A stretch of 64,000 nt of DNA from Lacticaseibacillus nasuensis JCM 17158 (GCF_001434705.1 NZ_AZDJ01000026.1:152332-216331), one strand, 5' to 3'; shown: positions 53,025 through 62,214, counted from the first letter of the stretch. The notes: a model not told the origin generated them from the sequence alone. Numbers and translations are program-made.

Positions 53025-53052
53025 TCTTCCGCTCAATTTGGAGGACAAACCA

Positions 53053-54108
53053 CTGAATTTAACTGAATATGGCGCCACCGCGCAACCCGTCGTCAACGGG
53101 TTGGCCTTGGCGCGCGTTGTGGCCACGAGCCACGACCATTACCTGATTATGACTGAAACTGGCCAGCTGGCCGCGACCTTAAGCGGCCGGCTGATGAACC
53201 TCGCCACCACCGCCACCGATTGGCCGACGGTGGGGGATTGGGTGCAGGTTCGCCTGCCGGACAATCCCGCAGACGGCGCCGTCATCGAGCGTTTAGCCGC
53301 CAGGCAAACGGTGTTCACGCGCAAAGTCGCCGGCCGGCGCAGCAGCGAACAGCTGGTGGCGGCCAATATCGATACACTCTTATTGTGCATGGCGCTGGAT
53401 GCGAATTTTAACTTGCGCCGGCTCGAGCGTTACCTCGCCGTCGCCGCGGCGTCCGGGGCCAAGGCCGTGATCGTCTTGACCAAGGCCGATCAAACCACGA
53501 CCTTGCCCGAGCAGCTGACGGCGGTGGCCAGTGTGGCCGGAACCACGCCGGTGGTGGTGTGCGACGCCACGCAACCGGCCGGCCTCAGCGAATTGACAGC
53601 GTTGATGCGGCCACGGTTGACCTATGCCTTCCTCGGGTCTTCCGGCGTGGGCAAGTCGACGTTGATCAACCGCTTGGCCGGGTCGGACGCGCTCGCGACG
53701 CAAGCCGTGCGGGCCGCTGACGCCCACGGTCGGCACACGACCACGGCGCGGCAATTGCTGCGCTTGCCCAACGGCAGTCTGGTGATCGACACGCCGGGGA
53801 TGCGCGAGCTAGGCGTCATCGACGCCGATGTCGACGCCAGTTTTGCCGACATTCAGGCGCTGGCGCAACACTGCAAGTTTCGCGATTGCACGCACCACAC
53901 CGAGCCGGGGTGTGCCGTGCAAGCCGCAGTGGCCAGCGGCGAATTAACTGCGGCGCGACTGGCCAGCTACCAGTCGCTGAAGGCAGAACAAGCCGTCAAT
54001 TTGGCGTTGCGCGGCAAGGCCCGTGAGAACGCGAAGATTGCGCGGATGTTTGGCAGCAAGAAGCAAATGAAGACGATGATGCAAGCCGCCCGGCACCGCC
54101 GGCGGTAA
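53053..54108 (+). CDS. rsgA: Ribosome small-subunit-dependent GTPase A
   Basis: About 351 residues. The GTPase motifs occur in the circularly permuted order: TKAD (G4), LGSSGVGKSTLINRL (G1) and DTPGMRELG (G3). A zinc-binding CKFRDCTHHTEPGC knuckle follows. RsgA matures the 30S subunit. The family N-terminus (xNLTEYG) begins at CTG 53053, nine bases after GGAGG. No ATG or GTG fits: the in-frame TTG codons at 52981-52993 and 53038 have no well-placed ribosome site, and TTG 53038 overlaps the GGAGG itself. The start is therefore either a rare CTG or misplaced. Confidence 0.85.
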   Translation: MNLTEYGATAQPVVNGLALARVVATSHDHYLIMTETGQLAATLSGRLMNLATTATDWPTVGDWVQVRLPDNPADGAVIERLAARQTVFTRKVAGRRSSEQLVAANIDTLLLCMALDANFNLRRLERYLAVAAASGAKAVIVLTKADQTTTLPEQLTAVASVAGTTPVVVCDATQPAGLSELTALMRPRLTYAFLGSSGVGKSTLINRLAGSDALATQAVRAADAHGRHTTTARQLLRLPNGSLVIDTPGMRELGVIDADVDASFADIQALAQHCKFRDCTHHTEPGCAVQAAVASGELTAARLASYQSLKAEQAVNLALRGKARENAKIARMFGSKKQMKTMMQAARHRRR

Positions 54109-54113
54109 CGGTT

Positions 54114-54152
54114 AGGCGCTTTGGTGAACAACCCCAAGGCGCCTTTTTGCGT
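54114..54152 (+). terminator. Terminator after rsgA
   Basis: GGCGCTTTGG and CCCAAGGCGCC pair with small bulges around an eight-base loop, followed by five T residues. Confidence 0.65.
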
Positions 54153-54293
54153 GGGCGAGATGCTTTTACGGCATTACCGCATCTTACTGGAAGCATTAGA
54201 CAGTTTGGGCAAACTCGACTAAGATAATCCTTGTCGCCGGTGGCCGGCAGGGTTGCGGCTATCGGCAAACCTTTGGACCAAGCAGGAGGCACC

Positions 54294-55160
54294 ATGACAA
54301 CATATCAGGATCAATATTTTGAAGGTGAACGCGCGCTGTTTGCCGAGCACGACGCGACACTCACGAACACCACTTTTGGCCAAGGCGAATCGCCGCTGAA
54401 GGAAAGTCGCAACATCACTATGAAGGACTCGGTGTTCACCTGGAAGTACCCGTTGTGGTACAGCCAGCACGTGACGGTCGATCACACGATTTTTGAAACC
54501 ATGGCCCGCTCCGGCATTTGGTACACCAAGGACATCACCATCACCAACAGCGCGTTGCAAGCGCCGAAGCTGTTCCGGCGCTGCCAGCAGGTACGCCTGG
54601 CGCACGTGCACTTCAGCGACGCGCAGGAAACTTTGTGGATGAGCGACACGGTGCGCTTGACCGACGTCCAGGCCGCGGGGGATTACTTCGGGATGAACAG
54701 TAGCAACCTCTACCTCGACCACGTCGACTTGATTGGTAATTATTGCTTCGATGGCGCCAAAAACGTTGAGGTACACAACAGTACGTTTGTGTCGAAGGAC
54801 GCGTTTTGGAATTGCGACAATGTCACCATTTATGACTCGACCATTAACGGCGAATATCTCGGCTGGAACACGAAGCATTTGACGCTGATCAACTGTACCA
54901 TCGAAAGCCATCAAGGGCTGTGTTACATCGAGCACCTGACCCTGGACAACTGCAAGCTGTTGCGCACCGATTTGGCCTTCGAGTACTGTTCAGACGTCAA
55001 AGCGGATGTCACCAGCGATATCATGAGCGTCAAGAATCCAATCAGCGGCACGATTCACGCCCACGGCATCGACACCTTGATCATGGATGCCAGCAAAATC
55101 GATCCGAACCAAACGCAGATCACGACCACGACGGCGATTGCCCATTCGGAGGTGGCCTAA
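54294..55160 (+). CDS. DUF3737 family protein
   Basis: 288 residues forming a repetitive right-handed beta-helix-like pattern (recurring VxxxxxxFxxxxxLWxSxxVxLxxVxF units, e.g. HVTVDHTIFETM, NITMKDSVFTWKYPLWYSQ). This matches DUF3737, a cytosolic hypothetical protein. No signal peptide. GGAGG precedes the ATG by seven bases. Its stop overlaps the start of the MalY-type lyase gene, so the two are one operon, and a link to amino-acid metabolism is possible but unproven. Confidence 0.82.
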   Translation: MTTYQDQYFEGERALFAEHDATLTNTTFGQGESPLKESRNITMKDSVFTWKYPLWYSQHVTVDHTIFETMARSGIWYTKDITITNSALQAPKLFRRCQQVRLAHVHFSDAQETLWMSDTVRLTDVQAAGDYFGMNSSNLYLDHVDLIGNYCFDGAKNVEVHNSTFVSKDAFWNCDNVTIYDSTINGEYLGWNTKHLTLINCTIESHQGLCYIEHLTLDNCKLLRTDLAFEYCSDVKADVTSDIMSVKNPISGTIHAHGIDTLIMDASKIDPNQTQITTTTAIAHSEVA

Positions 55161-56311
55161 TGTATGATTTTACGCACGCGCCCAAGCGCCAAGGCACCGA
55201 TTCCGTCAAGTGGCACGTTGAACCAGGCGAGTTGCCGATGTGGATCGCCGACATGGATTTTGCCACCGCGCCGGAGATTGTCGCGGCGCTCCAAGCCAAG
55301 CTCGAACTCGGCGCGTTTGGCTACGAGGAGCCGCAAGCCAGTTACTTCGCGGCGGTAGCCAGCTGGTACCAACAGGTGCATCACGCTCAGGCCGATCCGA
55401 GTTGGATGACCTTTACTACAGGCGTCGTGCCGGCGATTTCGGCGATTGTCCGCCGGGTGACCGACATCGGCGACAACGTGTTGGTGCAGGCGCCGGTGTA
55501 CAACATTTTCTACAATTCGATTGAAAACAATGGCCGCCATGTCTTGGCCAGCGATTTACAGTATGCGGCCGGCCAATATGCCGTCGACTGGGCGGACCTG
55601 GAGGCCAAGCTGGCGGCGCCGTTGACGACGCTGATGATTTTATGCAATCCGCACAACCCCATCGGCAAGGTGTGGACGAAAGCCGAACTCACGCAGCTCG
55701 CGGAGCTGTGCCTGAAGCACCACGTCATTTTGCTGGCCGACGAGATTCACGGCGACTTGGTGTTGGCCGGGGCGGATTACACGCCGGTGTTTTCGCTGGA
55801 GGCGGAATTGCGGCAAAACACCATCACCCTGGTGTCGCCAAGCAAGACCTTCAACGTCGCGGCCCTGCACGCCGCCACCGCCATTGTGCCGGATCCCGCC
55901 TTGCACGCGCGGGTCGACCGCGGGTTGAACCGCGACGAGGTGGCCGAGCCGAACCTGCTGGCCATTCCCGGCACCATTGCGGCGTACACCAAAGGCGCCG
56001 CGTGGCTCACGGCGTTGAAGCAGCAGCTCTGGGCGAATCACCAACTCGCCGTCGAATTTATTCAACAGGAGCTGCCTCAGGTGCGCGTCGCCTCTGGCCC
56101 GGCCACGTACCTGATGTGGCTCGATGTCCACGCCTATGGACATTCGGCCACGGCGCTGACGCAACAAATCCGGCAACGGACCGGATTGATTGTGTCCGAT
56201 GGCACGGTGTACCGCGGCAACGGTGCACAGTTCTTGCGGCTGAATTTTGCCTGCCCGGAAGCGATGCTACAAGACGGCTTGGCTCGCCTTAAGCGCGGAC
56301 TGGCCGAATAA
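55160..56311 (+). CDS. MalY/PatB-type PLP-dependent C-S lyase/aminotransferase
   Basis: 383 residues of fold-type I. YDFTHAPKRQGTDSVKWHV and LPMWIADMDFATAPEIVAAL are the MalY/PatB start. ILCNPHNPIGKVW and LADEIHGDLVL contact PLP, and the lysine is in LVSPSKTFNVAALHAA. Members cleave cystathionine or cysteine. ATG at 55160 overlaps the DUF3737 stop, with GGAGGT six bases upstream. Confidence 0.9.
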   Translation: MYDFTHAPKRQGTDSVKWHVEPGELPMWIADMDFATAPEIVAALQAKLELGAFGYEEPQASYFAAVASWYQQVHHAQADPSWMTFTTGVVPAISAIVRRVTDIGDNVLVQAPVYNIFYNSIENNGRHVLASDLQYAAGQYAVDWADLEAKLAAPLTTLMILCNPHNPIGKVWTKAELTQLAELCLKHHVILLADEIHGDLVLAGADYTPVFSLEAELRQNTITLVSPSKTFNVAALHAATAIVPDPALHARVDRGLNRDEVAEPNLLAIPGTIAAYTKGAAWLTALKQQLWANHQLAVEFIQQELPQVRVASGPATYLMWLDVHAYGHSATALTQQIRQRTGLIVSDGTVYRGNGAQFLRLNFACPEAMLQDGLARLKRGLAE

Positions 56312-56318
56312 TTATTTA

Positions 56319-56360
56319 GCAAAAACCGCCAGCGACCGGCACTTCGGTCGCTGGCGGTTT
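56319..56360. terminator. Bidirectional terminator
   Basis: AAAACCGCCAGCGACCG and CGGTCGCTGGCGGTTTT form a 17-base perfect stem with a six-base loop. Confidence 0.9.
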
Positions 56361-56364
56361 TGCG

Positions 56365-56670
56365 TTAGGCGTGGGGCTTGAAGCGGGCGATGAACGCCGT
56401 GGTGATTGGCGTTTGCAGCCGGTGCTTGCGCCAGGCCAACACCGTGTGGGTTTGCACGCGCGGGGCAAACGGCACAAAGCGGACGCCGGCGTGGCTGGTG
56501 GGGTCGATGACGCATTCGATGGTGAGAGCGGCGCCGACCCCATTTTGAATCAGCGGCACCACGTTGAGTGCTTGAAGTGAGACGTGGGCCCAATCCGGGG
56601 GCAACTGCTGAACAGCCGCGCGGCTCGAAATTAACAGCGGCGCGTCAGTTAAGTCTGCCGGTGTGATGGC
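56365..56670 (-). pseudogene. LysR-family regulator remnant (C-terminal part only)
   Basis: About 100 codons in frame encode ITPADLTDAPLLISSRA followed by LQALNVVPLIQNGVGAALTIECV, RFVPFAPRVQTHTVLAWRK and TTAFIARFKPHA. This is the second half of a LysR effector-binding domain up to its natural stop. Upstream in frame there is a TAG, and no HTH part exists. The gene has lost its 5' two thirds and abuts the cupin-like fragment. No function is expected. Confidence 0.7.
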
Positions 56671-56673
56671 CGG

Positions 56674-56913
56674 CTAGGCGGCCAACGGCTCAGATGCGTT
56701 GACCACCAGGCCCCAGTGCTCGATGTGGACAAACCAGCTATTCTTGGTGGCCCCGTGCCAGAGCTTGATGCCGTCATGGGTGACGTCGATGGCCGGGTCG
56801 TTGATTAAGGTGTTCAAATAACTTTGGCCGACAAAATATTGCGCGTAGGCGTCGTTTTTAGCGCCCATCGGGAAAATGCCGTTGGTCACGGCTTGTTCAT
56901 TCGTGGTTGTCAT
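56674..56913 (-). CDS. Cupin-like N-terminal fragment, probably truncated
   Basis: 79 residues. The start MTTTNEQAVTNGIFPMGAKNDAYAQYFVGQSYLNTLIND resembles the N-terminus of small cupin proteins. After about residue 45 the expected metal-binding His motifs are replaced by a short tail (KLWHGATKNSWFVHIEHWGLVVNASEPLAA) and a stop. It has AAAGGAG eight bases upstream, so translation is possible. It is followed by the LysR remnant on the same strand, which suggests a deletion scar. Alternatively it is a short functional protein. Confidence 0.5.
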   Translation of the reverse strand: MTTTNEQAVTNGIFPMGAKNDAYAQYFVGQSYLNTLINDPAIDVTHDGIKLWHGATKNSWFVHIEHWGLVVNASEPLAA

Positions 56914-57003
56914 GGCGTTGCTCCTTTAGTAGTTGGACTGATTGCGGTTAGCGTCAGTGTACGACTGCCGCCAAGCTTCGGCCAATACTTGCTTGCTGTA
57001 CCG

Positions 57004-57024
57004 GTCATGCCCGGCAGGCATGAC
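57004..57024. repeat. Inverted repeat 1 upstream of the HTH-HNH gene
   Basis: GTCATGCC, five bases, GGCATGAC: a perfect eight-base dyad between the cupin fragment and the nuclease gene. Confidence 0.6.
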
Positions 57025-57037
57025 GACCGCGAAAAAA

Positions 57038-57057
57038 ATACCAAGTCGACTTGGTAT
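57038..57057. promoter_or_regulatory. 20-bp perfect palindrome upstream of the HTH-HNH gene
   Basis: ATACCAAGTCGACTTGGTAT is a perfect palindrome 55 bases before the start codon and may be an operator for the protein's own HTH domain (inference). Confidence 0.6.
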
Positions 57058-57112
57058 GGTGGTTTGCACAAGACGGGTAAACTGTAATCAGCAAAGCAAG
57101 GGGGTGGGGCAG

Positions 57113-58252
57113 ATGGAACCGTTGGCAGCCAAATTTGGCCGCGGCTTATACCGACTGAGAATCCAGCGCGGCATGTCGCGCAAGCAAGCCGCGGCCGCCA
57201 GTGATCTGTCGCTCAACGCGTTATCCAGTATCGAAAATGGCACGGCATTGGTCAAGCTAGACACGCTGTTGCGCTTGGTGCAGGTCTATGGCGTGGCCTT
57301 TGACCAATTCGTCGCGGAACTAGAGGCCAAACCGGTTCGCGCTGCGGGAGCGGCGACTCGGGCAGTTGCGTCTGATGCCCGGTTTTTCGTGTTGGACACT
57401 AAAGGAGCGGTGCGCGAAAACCACTATGCCGACCAGGATTTTGTCGCGTATTCCTGGGATCCGAAGCGCTTCGGCAAGGTCCGGCAAGGCGATTGGTTGA
57501 TCTATCGGCGGCCGCAAAAGGCCAGTGAAACGGGCTCCTGGTATTTATTCGGGGCCGGCCAGATTGGGCCAATCACCGCCTTGCCGGACGGCCGGGTGAG
57601 CGCGCAAATCGTGCACCCATTTCCGTTTCCACATTATTTATTGGCCGATCAAGACCTGGCAGATTTTGTGTGGGCATTCAAGCCTCGCACGCGGCCCGAT
57701 TGGCAACGGTTCTTTAATCAGTATGGCATGACGGAAATTAAGCGGGCCGATTTTGAGCAATTGTTGGCGTTGGCTCAGGTGCCGGCCGATGCCGCGCTCT
57801 TGCAGGAAGGCGGCGCGCTGTACCGCCAAATTTCCGCGGGCCAATATCTGTTGACGGAACGTGAAGAAACGGTGCTGGGCCGAGTCGGGCAAACGGTGCT
57901 GGCCGAGCGGGTCAAGGCCAATTACGCCTATCGGTGCGCGGTCACCGGCATCAACACGCGGGCCTTACTGGTCGCCTCACACATCATTCCGTGGCGCGTC
58001 GATGCGCAAAAACGGCTGGATCCTGGCAATGTCATTTGCCTTTCGCCGTTATGGGACCGGGCCTTTGATCAAGGACTGGTGACATTTACGCCAGAGGACA
58101 AGCGGGTGGTGTTGTCGCCCGCGATTCGCCGCGACCACGCACTGACGGCGTTATTGGCTCCCTATGAGCACCGGAAGCTGAATCTGCCGGGGCAGTTTGT
58201 GCCTGAAGCGACGGCCTTGGCCTACCACAATCAGCATATCTTCCAAGCATAA
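57113..58252 (+). CDS. HTH-HNH fusion protein, putative restriction-type nuclease
   Basis: 379 residues. An XRE-type HTH (about 5-65: FGRGLYRLRIQRGMSRKQAAAASDLSLNALSSIENG) is followed by a central alpha/beta domain (about 85-205, with VAYSWDPKRFGKVRQGDWLIYRRP and WYLFGAGQIGPI). The latter resembles PUA/EVE-type readers in layout, but this is tentative. The C-terminal HNH domain (about 285-345) reads CAVTGINTRALLVASHIIPWRVDAQKRLDPGNVICLSPLWDRAFDQGL, the pattern seen in restriction-like HNH nucleases. A stand-alone autoregulated nuclease is suggested. AAGGGGG precedes the ATG by eight bases. No methylase gene is near. Confidence 0.75.
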   Translation: MEPLAAKFGRGLYRLRIQRGMSRKQAAAASDLSLNALSSIENGTALVKLDTLLRLVQVYGVAFDQFVAELEAKPVRAAGAATRAVASDARFFVLDTKGAVRENHYADQDFVAYSWDPKRFGKVRQGDWLIYRRPQKASETGSWYLFGAGQIGPITALPDGRVSAQIVHPFPFPHYLLADQDLADFVWAFKPRTRPDWQRFFNQYGMTEIKRADFEQLLALAQVPADAALLQEGGALYRQISAGQYLLTEREETVLGRVGQTVLAERVKANYAYRCAVTGINTRALLVASHIIPWRVDAQKRLDPGNVICLSPLWDRAFDQGLVTFTPEDKRVVLSPAIRRDHALTALLAPYEHRKLNLPGQFVPEATALAYHNQHIFQA

Positions 58253-58258
58253 TCATAA

Positions 58259-58307
58259 ACACACCCCACTCAGCCGATTAGCGCCGGCTGAGTGGGGTGT
58301 TTGCTGT
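58259..58307. terminator. Strong bidirectional terminator
   Basis: AAACACCCCACTCAGCCG and CGGCTGAGTGGGGTGTTT form an 18-base perfect stem around an eight-base loop between the convergent nuclease and mleR genes. Confidence 0.9.
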
Positions 58308-58321
58308 TCTGAAGCACTGGG

Positions 58322-59206
58322 TTAGTCCGCGCTGGGCGGAGTTAAAATTGTTAACAGTTGCGTGAAGGCCGGGGTTTGCTGCAAGGTCTTGCTGGTGACC
58401 AGCGCGATATCAAACGTGGGCTGGCCGGGGTCGTCCAGCGTGAGCGTGTGCAAGTGGTCGGCGGGTTGCACCGCCATTTCGGCGAGCAACGCGATGCCGA
58501 CCTTGGCCTGAACCATGTGCTTGAGCAGGCCGACATCTTGTGTGCGGTAAACGACGCTGGGCTGAATGCCGGCGGTGTGTGTGAACCAATCGAAGGCCTT
58601 CGTGTGGACGAAGCCTTCCGCCAAGGTGACGAAGGGCTCGTCTTGTAAATCGGCAAAACTGACGTGAGTCTGCGCGGCCAAGGGATGATCTGGCGCGACG
58701 ACAATCGTGAAGGGTACCTGGCGTAGTGGCTGGACGGTCAGCGCCGGCGCGTTCAGCGGCCCCGTCGACCCCAGCAAGGCGCCGTCGAGATGACCGGCGC
58801 GCAAGTCCGCCAGCAAATTTTGCGAGCCGGCTTCGACGGTGTCGAGTTGGTCAATCAGCCCGGCTTGCATGAGGCGCGGCGCCAGCGTTGGAAAATAAAA
58901 ATTGCCGATGATGGGTGGCAGGCCAAAGCGAATCTTACCGCTGCGGGCCCGAGCCAGTTCCGCTTCGGCGGCGGCCAACTCGGCGGTGATCACCCGCACG
59001 TGACTGGCGAGCACCACGCCGGCCGGGGTCACCGTGACTTGCCCGTGGCTTTGGTCGCGGTCGATCAGCTGAATGCCAAAATGGGCCTCCAGCCGCTTTA
59101 GCGCCATCGTGATCGTCGGTTGCGTGACGCCAAATTGGTGGGCGACTTGGGAAAAATTTTTGACTTTGGTCAAGGCGGCAAAGTAGGCGAGGTCTCTGGT
59201 GTTCAT
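58322..59206 (-). CDS. mleR: LysR-family regulator of the malolactic locus (MleR-like)
   Basis: 294 residues. The N-terminal HTH (MNTRDLAYFAALTKVKNFSQVAHQFGVTQPTITMALKRLEAHFGIQL) is standard LysR, and the effector domain occupies about 90-290. It diverges from malolactic enzyme and malate permease genes, the arrangement known for MleR, which activates the genes with malate. The name is inferred from context. AAGGGAG precedes the ATG by about nine bases. Confidence 0.82.
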   Translation of the reverse strand: MNTRDLAYFAALTKVKNFSQVAHQFGVTQPTITMALKRLEAHFGIQLIDRDQSHGQVTVTPAGVVLASHVRVITAELAAAEAELARARSGKIRFGLPPIIGNFYFPTLAPRLMQAGLIDQLDTVEAGSQNLLADLRAGHLDGALLGSTGPLNAPALTVQPLRQVPFTIVVAPDHPLAAQTHVSFADLQDEPFVTLAEGFVHTKAFDWFTHTAGIQPSVVYRTQDVGLLKHMVQAKVGIALLAEMAVQPADHLHTLTLDDPGQPTFDIALVTSKTLQQTPAFTQLLTILTPPSAD

Positions 59207-59394
59207 GTTGGCTGACTCCCTTCTCTCATATTAATAAAGTTTAACACACTCGCGGCAAAGTGCTGGTTGCCCCCGGATGATCGGGGATGAAGCGAAATAT
59301 TTTTTTGCCTCCCAAGGGTGAACGGCGGGGCGCGAGCTGCCGCATCCGGGACCAGGCGGGCTCATATTAGCAAATCGTATCGAGCCGCCGGGGT

Positions 59395-59424
59395 TTGACT
59401 ATATTTTTGTTCGCCGCGTAAAGT
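59395..59424 (+). promoter_or_regulatory. Promoter of the malolactic operon
   Basis: -35 TTGACT at 59395-59400, an 18-base spacer, and -10 TAAAGT at 59419-59424. An imperfect dyad CTCATATT..ATCGAG at 59371-59394 immediately upstream is a plausible LysR site. Confidence 0.65.
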
Positions 59425-59455
59425 GAACCTCGTCATAAACAAGGAGGATTCAGTA

Positions 59456-61114
59456 ATGAAATATACACCAGAACAATTAATTCACGATCCATTTTTAAAT
59501 AAGGGGACTGCCTTTACCGCCGCAGAGCGAGCGCAATACGGCCTGAATGGGCTGCTGCCAAGCGCCATCCAAACCCTCGACCAACAAGTCACTCAGGCGT
59601 ATGCCCAGCTCCAAAGCAAGCCGACCGACCTGGCCAAGCGGCAGTTTTTGATGCAGCTGTTCAACGTCAATCACGTATTATTCTACAAGTTATTCTCCGA
59701 GCACATCGTTGAATTCATGCCAATCGTGTATGATCCAACCATTGCTGATTTTATTGAAAACTATTCCGCCTTGTTCCTGGAACCGCAAAATGCCACGTAC
59801 TTGAGCATCGATGCGCAAGCCGACATCGAATCCGCCTTGCGCAACAGCGCCAATGGCCGCGACATTCGCCTCATTGTGGTCACGGATGGCGAGGGCATTC
59901 TCGGCATCGGCGACTGGGGCACCCAAGGCGTCGATATCGCCGTGGGTAAGCTGATGGTGTACACCGCGGCCGCGGGCATCGACCCGAGCCAGGTGTTGCC
60001 GGTCGTCCTGGACGCCGGCACGAATCGCCAGGAGCTGTTAGCCGACGACTTGTACCTTGGCGTGCGGCACGAGCGCGTCTACGGCGAGGCTTACCACGCC
60101 TTTGTCGACAAGTTCGTGGCGACGGCAGAGCAGCTCTTCCCGCATTTATACCTGCACTTTGAGGACTTTGGCCGCGCCAATGCTGCCGATATTCTCAATC
60201 AGTATAAGGACCAAATCACCACGTTTAACGACGACATTCAAGGCACCGGGATCATCGTGCTGGCTGGCCTGTTCGGCGCGATGAACATCTCTAAGCAAAA
60301 GCTCACGGACCAAGTTTACATGAGCTTTGGCGCCGGGACTGCCGGCGCGGGGATTGCCCAGCGCGTCTATGACGAATTCCTGCAACAAGGCATGGCGCCA
60401 GCCGAAGCCAAGCAGCATTTCTACCTCGTCGACAAGCAAGGCTTGTTGTTTGACGATGACCCGACCTTGACGCCGGCGCAAAAGCCGTTTGCGCGCAAGC
60501 GGAGCGAATTCGCCAACGCTGATGCGTTGACCAGCCTCGAAGCTGCCGTGAAGGCCGTGCACCCAACCGTGTTGGTCGGCACGTCGACGCAACCGGGCAC
60601 CTTCACCCAGCCAATCGTCGAAGAAATGGCGGCCCACACTGAGCGGCCAATTATCTTCCCGTTGTCGAACCCAACCAAGCTGGCCGAAGCCAAGGCCGAG
60701 GATCTCATCAAGTGGACCGCCGGCCGGGCGCTGGTCGCCACCGGGATTCCGGCTGCGGATGTTGACTACAATGGCGTCACCTACGCCATCGGCCAAGCCA
60801 ACAACGCCTTGGTTTATCCTGGCTTAGGCCTCGGCACCATCGCCGCGACCAGCAAGCTGTTGACCGACGCGATGATTTCCGCGGCTGCGCACAGTCTGGG
60901 TGGTCTGGTCGATCCTGATCAAGCCGGTGCTGCTGTGTTGCCGCCGGTATCAAAGCTGGATCAGTTCAGCAAAACGGTGGCCATCGCCGTGGCCAAGCAA
61001 GCCGTTGCTGACGGCCTCAACGAGGCGCCGATTGCCGACGTGGCCAAGGCTGTGGCGGCTACCCAGTGGACGCCGGCCTACCGCGAACTCACCGAAATCG
61101 AAGTGGAGGGGTAA
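59456..61114 (+). CDS. mleS: Malolactic enzyme
   Basis: 552 residues, the size of NAD-dependent malolactic enzyme, converting L-malate to L-lactate and CO2. The start [33 protein letters not shown] is typical. [61 protein letters not shown] (metal and Lys motifs) and [14 protein letters not shown] (NAD loop) belong to the malic enzyme superfamily. Malolactic versus malic activity is inferred from the N-terminus and neighbours. AAGGAGG lies eight bases before the ATG. The permease gene follows after two bases. Confidence 0.93.
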   Translation: MKYTPEQLIHDPFLNKGTAFTAAERAQYGLNGLLPSAIQTLDQQVTQAYAQLQSKPTDLAKRQFLMQLFNVNHVLFYKLFSEHIVEFMPIVYDPTIADFIENYSALFLEPQNATYLSIDAQADIESALRNSANGRDIRLIVVTDGEGILGIGDWGTQGVDIAVGKLMVYTAAAGIDPSQVLPVVLDAGTNRQELLADDLYLGVRHERVYGEAYHAFVDKFVATAEQLFPHLYLHFEDFGRANAADILNQYKDQITTFNDDIQGTGIIVLAGLFGAMNISKQKLTDQVYMSFGAGTAGAGIAQRVYDEFLQQGMAPAEAKQHFYLVDKQGLLFDDDPTLTPAQKPFARKRSEFANADALTSLEAAVKAVHPTVLVGTSTQPGTFTQPIVEEMAAHTERPIIFPLSNPTKLAEAKAEDLIKWTAGRALVATGIPAADVDYNGVTYAIGQANNALVYPGLGLGTIAATSKLLTDAMISAAAHSLGGLVDPDQAGAAVLPPVSKLDQFSKTVAIAVAKQAVADGLNEAPIADVAKAVAATQWTPAYRELTEIEVEG

Positions 61115-61116
61115 TT

Positions 61117-62103
61117 GTGACTGCCTTATATACCAGTGTCGAAAGTGTTTTAACGATTGTCTTAATGATTGCGCTGGGCTACATTCTCCAGCACAATGGC
61201 TGGTTTGACGAAAAGTTTGGCCAGACGATTTCTAATTTGTTGATGAAAATTGCGTTGCCCGCTTCGATTTTTATCCAAGTGCTGCAGCGTCTGACCCGCG
61301 ATAAGCTAATCAGTTTGTCTTCCGGGTTGGTGTATGGTTTCGGTGCCGTGGCGTTAGGCTACATCGTCGCCTTCATCCTCGTCAAGCTGCTCAAGGTGCG
61401 CCCGGGGCGGCGGGGGACCTTCATCAACATGTTCGTCAACGCCAATACCATTTTTATTGGCCTGCCGCTGAACATGGCGTTGTTCGGTGACCAAGCGACC
61501 GCGTACTTCTTGATGTACTACGTCGTGAACACCGTTTCCACCTGGACGCTCGGTGCGTTCTTAATGAGCTGGGACGACCCAACCAAAACCACCGGCGAGC
61601 TCGGCACCAAGGCCAGCTTCAACTGGAAAAAGTTACTGCCGGCCCCGCTGGTTGGCTTCCTGGTCGCCTTGGTCTTCTTGTTGTTCAACATTCCGTTCGT
61701 GAACGTCGGCTGGTTGAGCTTCGTCGTTAACGCGATGACCTATGTTGGCAGTCTGGTAACCCCGTTATCCCTGATTTATATTGGGATTATCCTCGCCAAG
61801 GCCGGGTTCAAAACCATCAAGTTCGACCGCGATTCCGTCGTTGCCTTGCTCGGTCGCTTCGTCGTGGCCCCAGTGTTGATCTTCACCTTGATCATGCTGG
61901 GCGTGAAGTTCGGCTTCAATGTGCCGAGCCTCGAAGCCAAGACCTTGATTGTGCAGGCTTCTGCCCCTGGCTTAGCGGTGTTGCCAATTCTGGCCACCGA
62001 AGGCCACGGCGACGTCGAATACGCGACCAACGTGGTGACGCTGTCGACCGTGCTGTTCGTCATCGTCGTGCCAATCATCATGTTGTTGATTCAAGGAATG
62101 TAA
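61117..62103 (+). CDS. mleP: AEC-family malate permease
   Basis: 328 residues with about ten helices in two inverted halves, typical of the auxin efflux carrier family. The pattern FVNANTIFIGLPLNMALFGDQATAYFLMYYVVNT is the family core. It follows the malolactic gene and very likely imports malate and exports lactate. The GTG start at 61117 follows GTGGAGGGG. A terminator closes the two-gene operon. Confidence 0.9.
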   Translation: MTALYTSVESVLTIVLMIALGYILQHNGWFDEKFGQTISNLLMKIALPASIFIQVLQRLTRDKLISLSSGLVYGFGAVALGYIVAFILVKLLKVRPGRRGTFINMFVNANTIFIGLPLNMALFGDQATAYFLMYYVVNTVSTWTLGAFLMSWDDPTKTTGELGTKASFNWKKLLPAPLVGFLVALVFLLFNIPFVNVGWLSFVVNAMTYVGSLVTPLSLIYIGIILAKAGFKTIKFDRDSVVALLGRFVVAPVLIFTLIMLGVKFGFNVPSLEAKTLIVQASAPGLAVLPILATEGHGDVEYATNVVTLSTVLFVIVVPIIMLLIQGM

Positions 62104-62107
62104 TCTC

Positions 62108-62147
62108 CATACCCCTGCGTTGGGCTCACTCACGCAGGGGTTTTTCT
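62108..62147 (+). terminator. Terminator of the malolactic operon
   Basis: ACCCCTGCGT and ACGCAGGGGT pair around an 11-base loop, followed by T residues. Confidence 0.85.
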
Positions 62148-62162
62148 ATGCCATCAGAGAAA

Positions 62163-62214
62163 AGGTTGCCGGCTACGCTTATCTGTGTTAAGGTATTCGA
62201 GTAGCCGGCAACCT
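62163..62214. promoter_or_regulatory. Paired MarR-type operator sites upstream of the azoreductase
   Basis: AGGTTGCCGGCTAC (62163-62176) and GTAGCCGGCAACCT (62201-62214) form a 14-base perfect dyad with a 24-base centre. Each arm is itself close to the palindrome GTTGCCGGCAAC that occurs at 63333-63344 before the marR gene. Confidence 0.75.
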
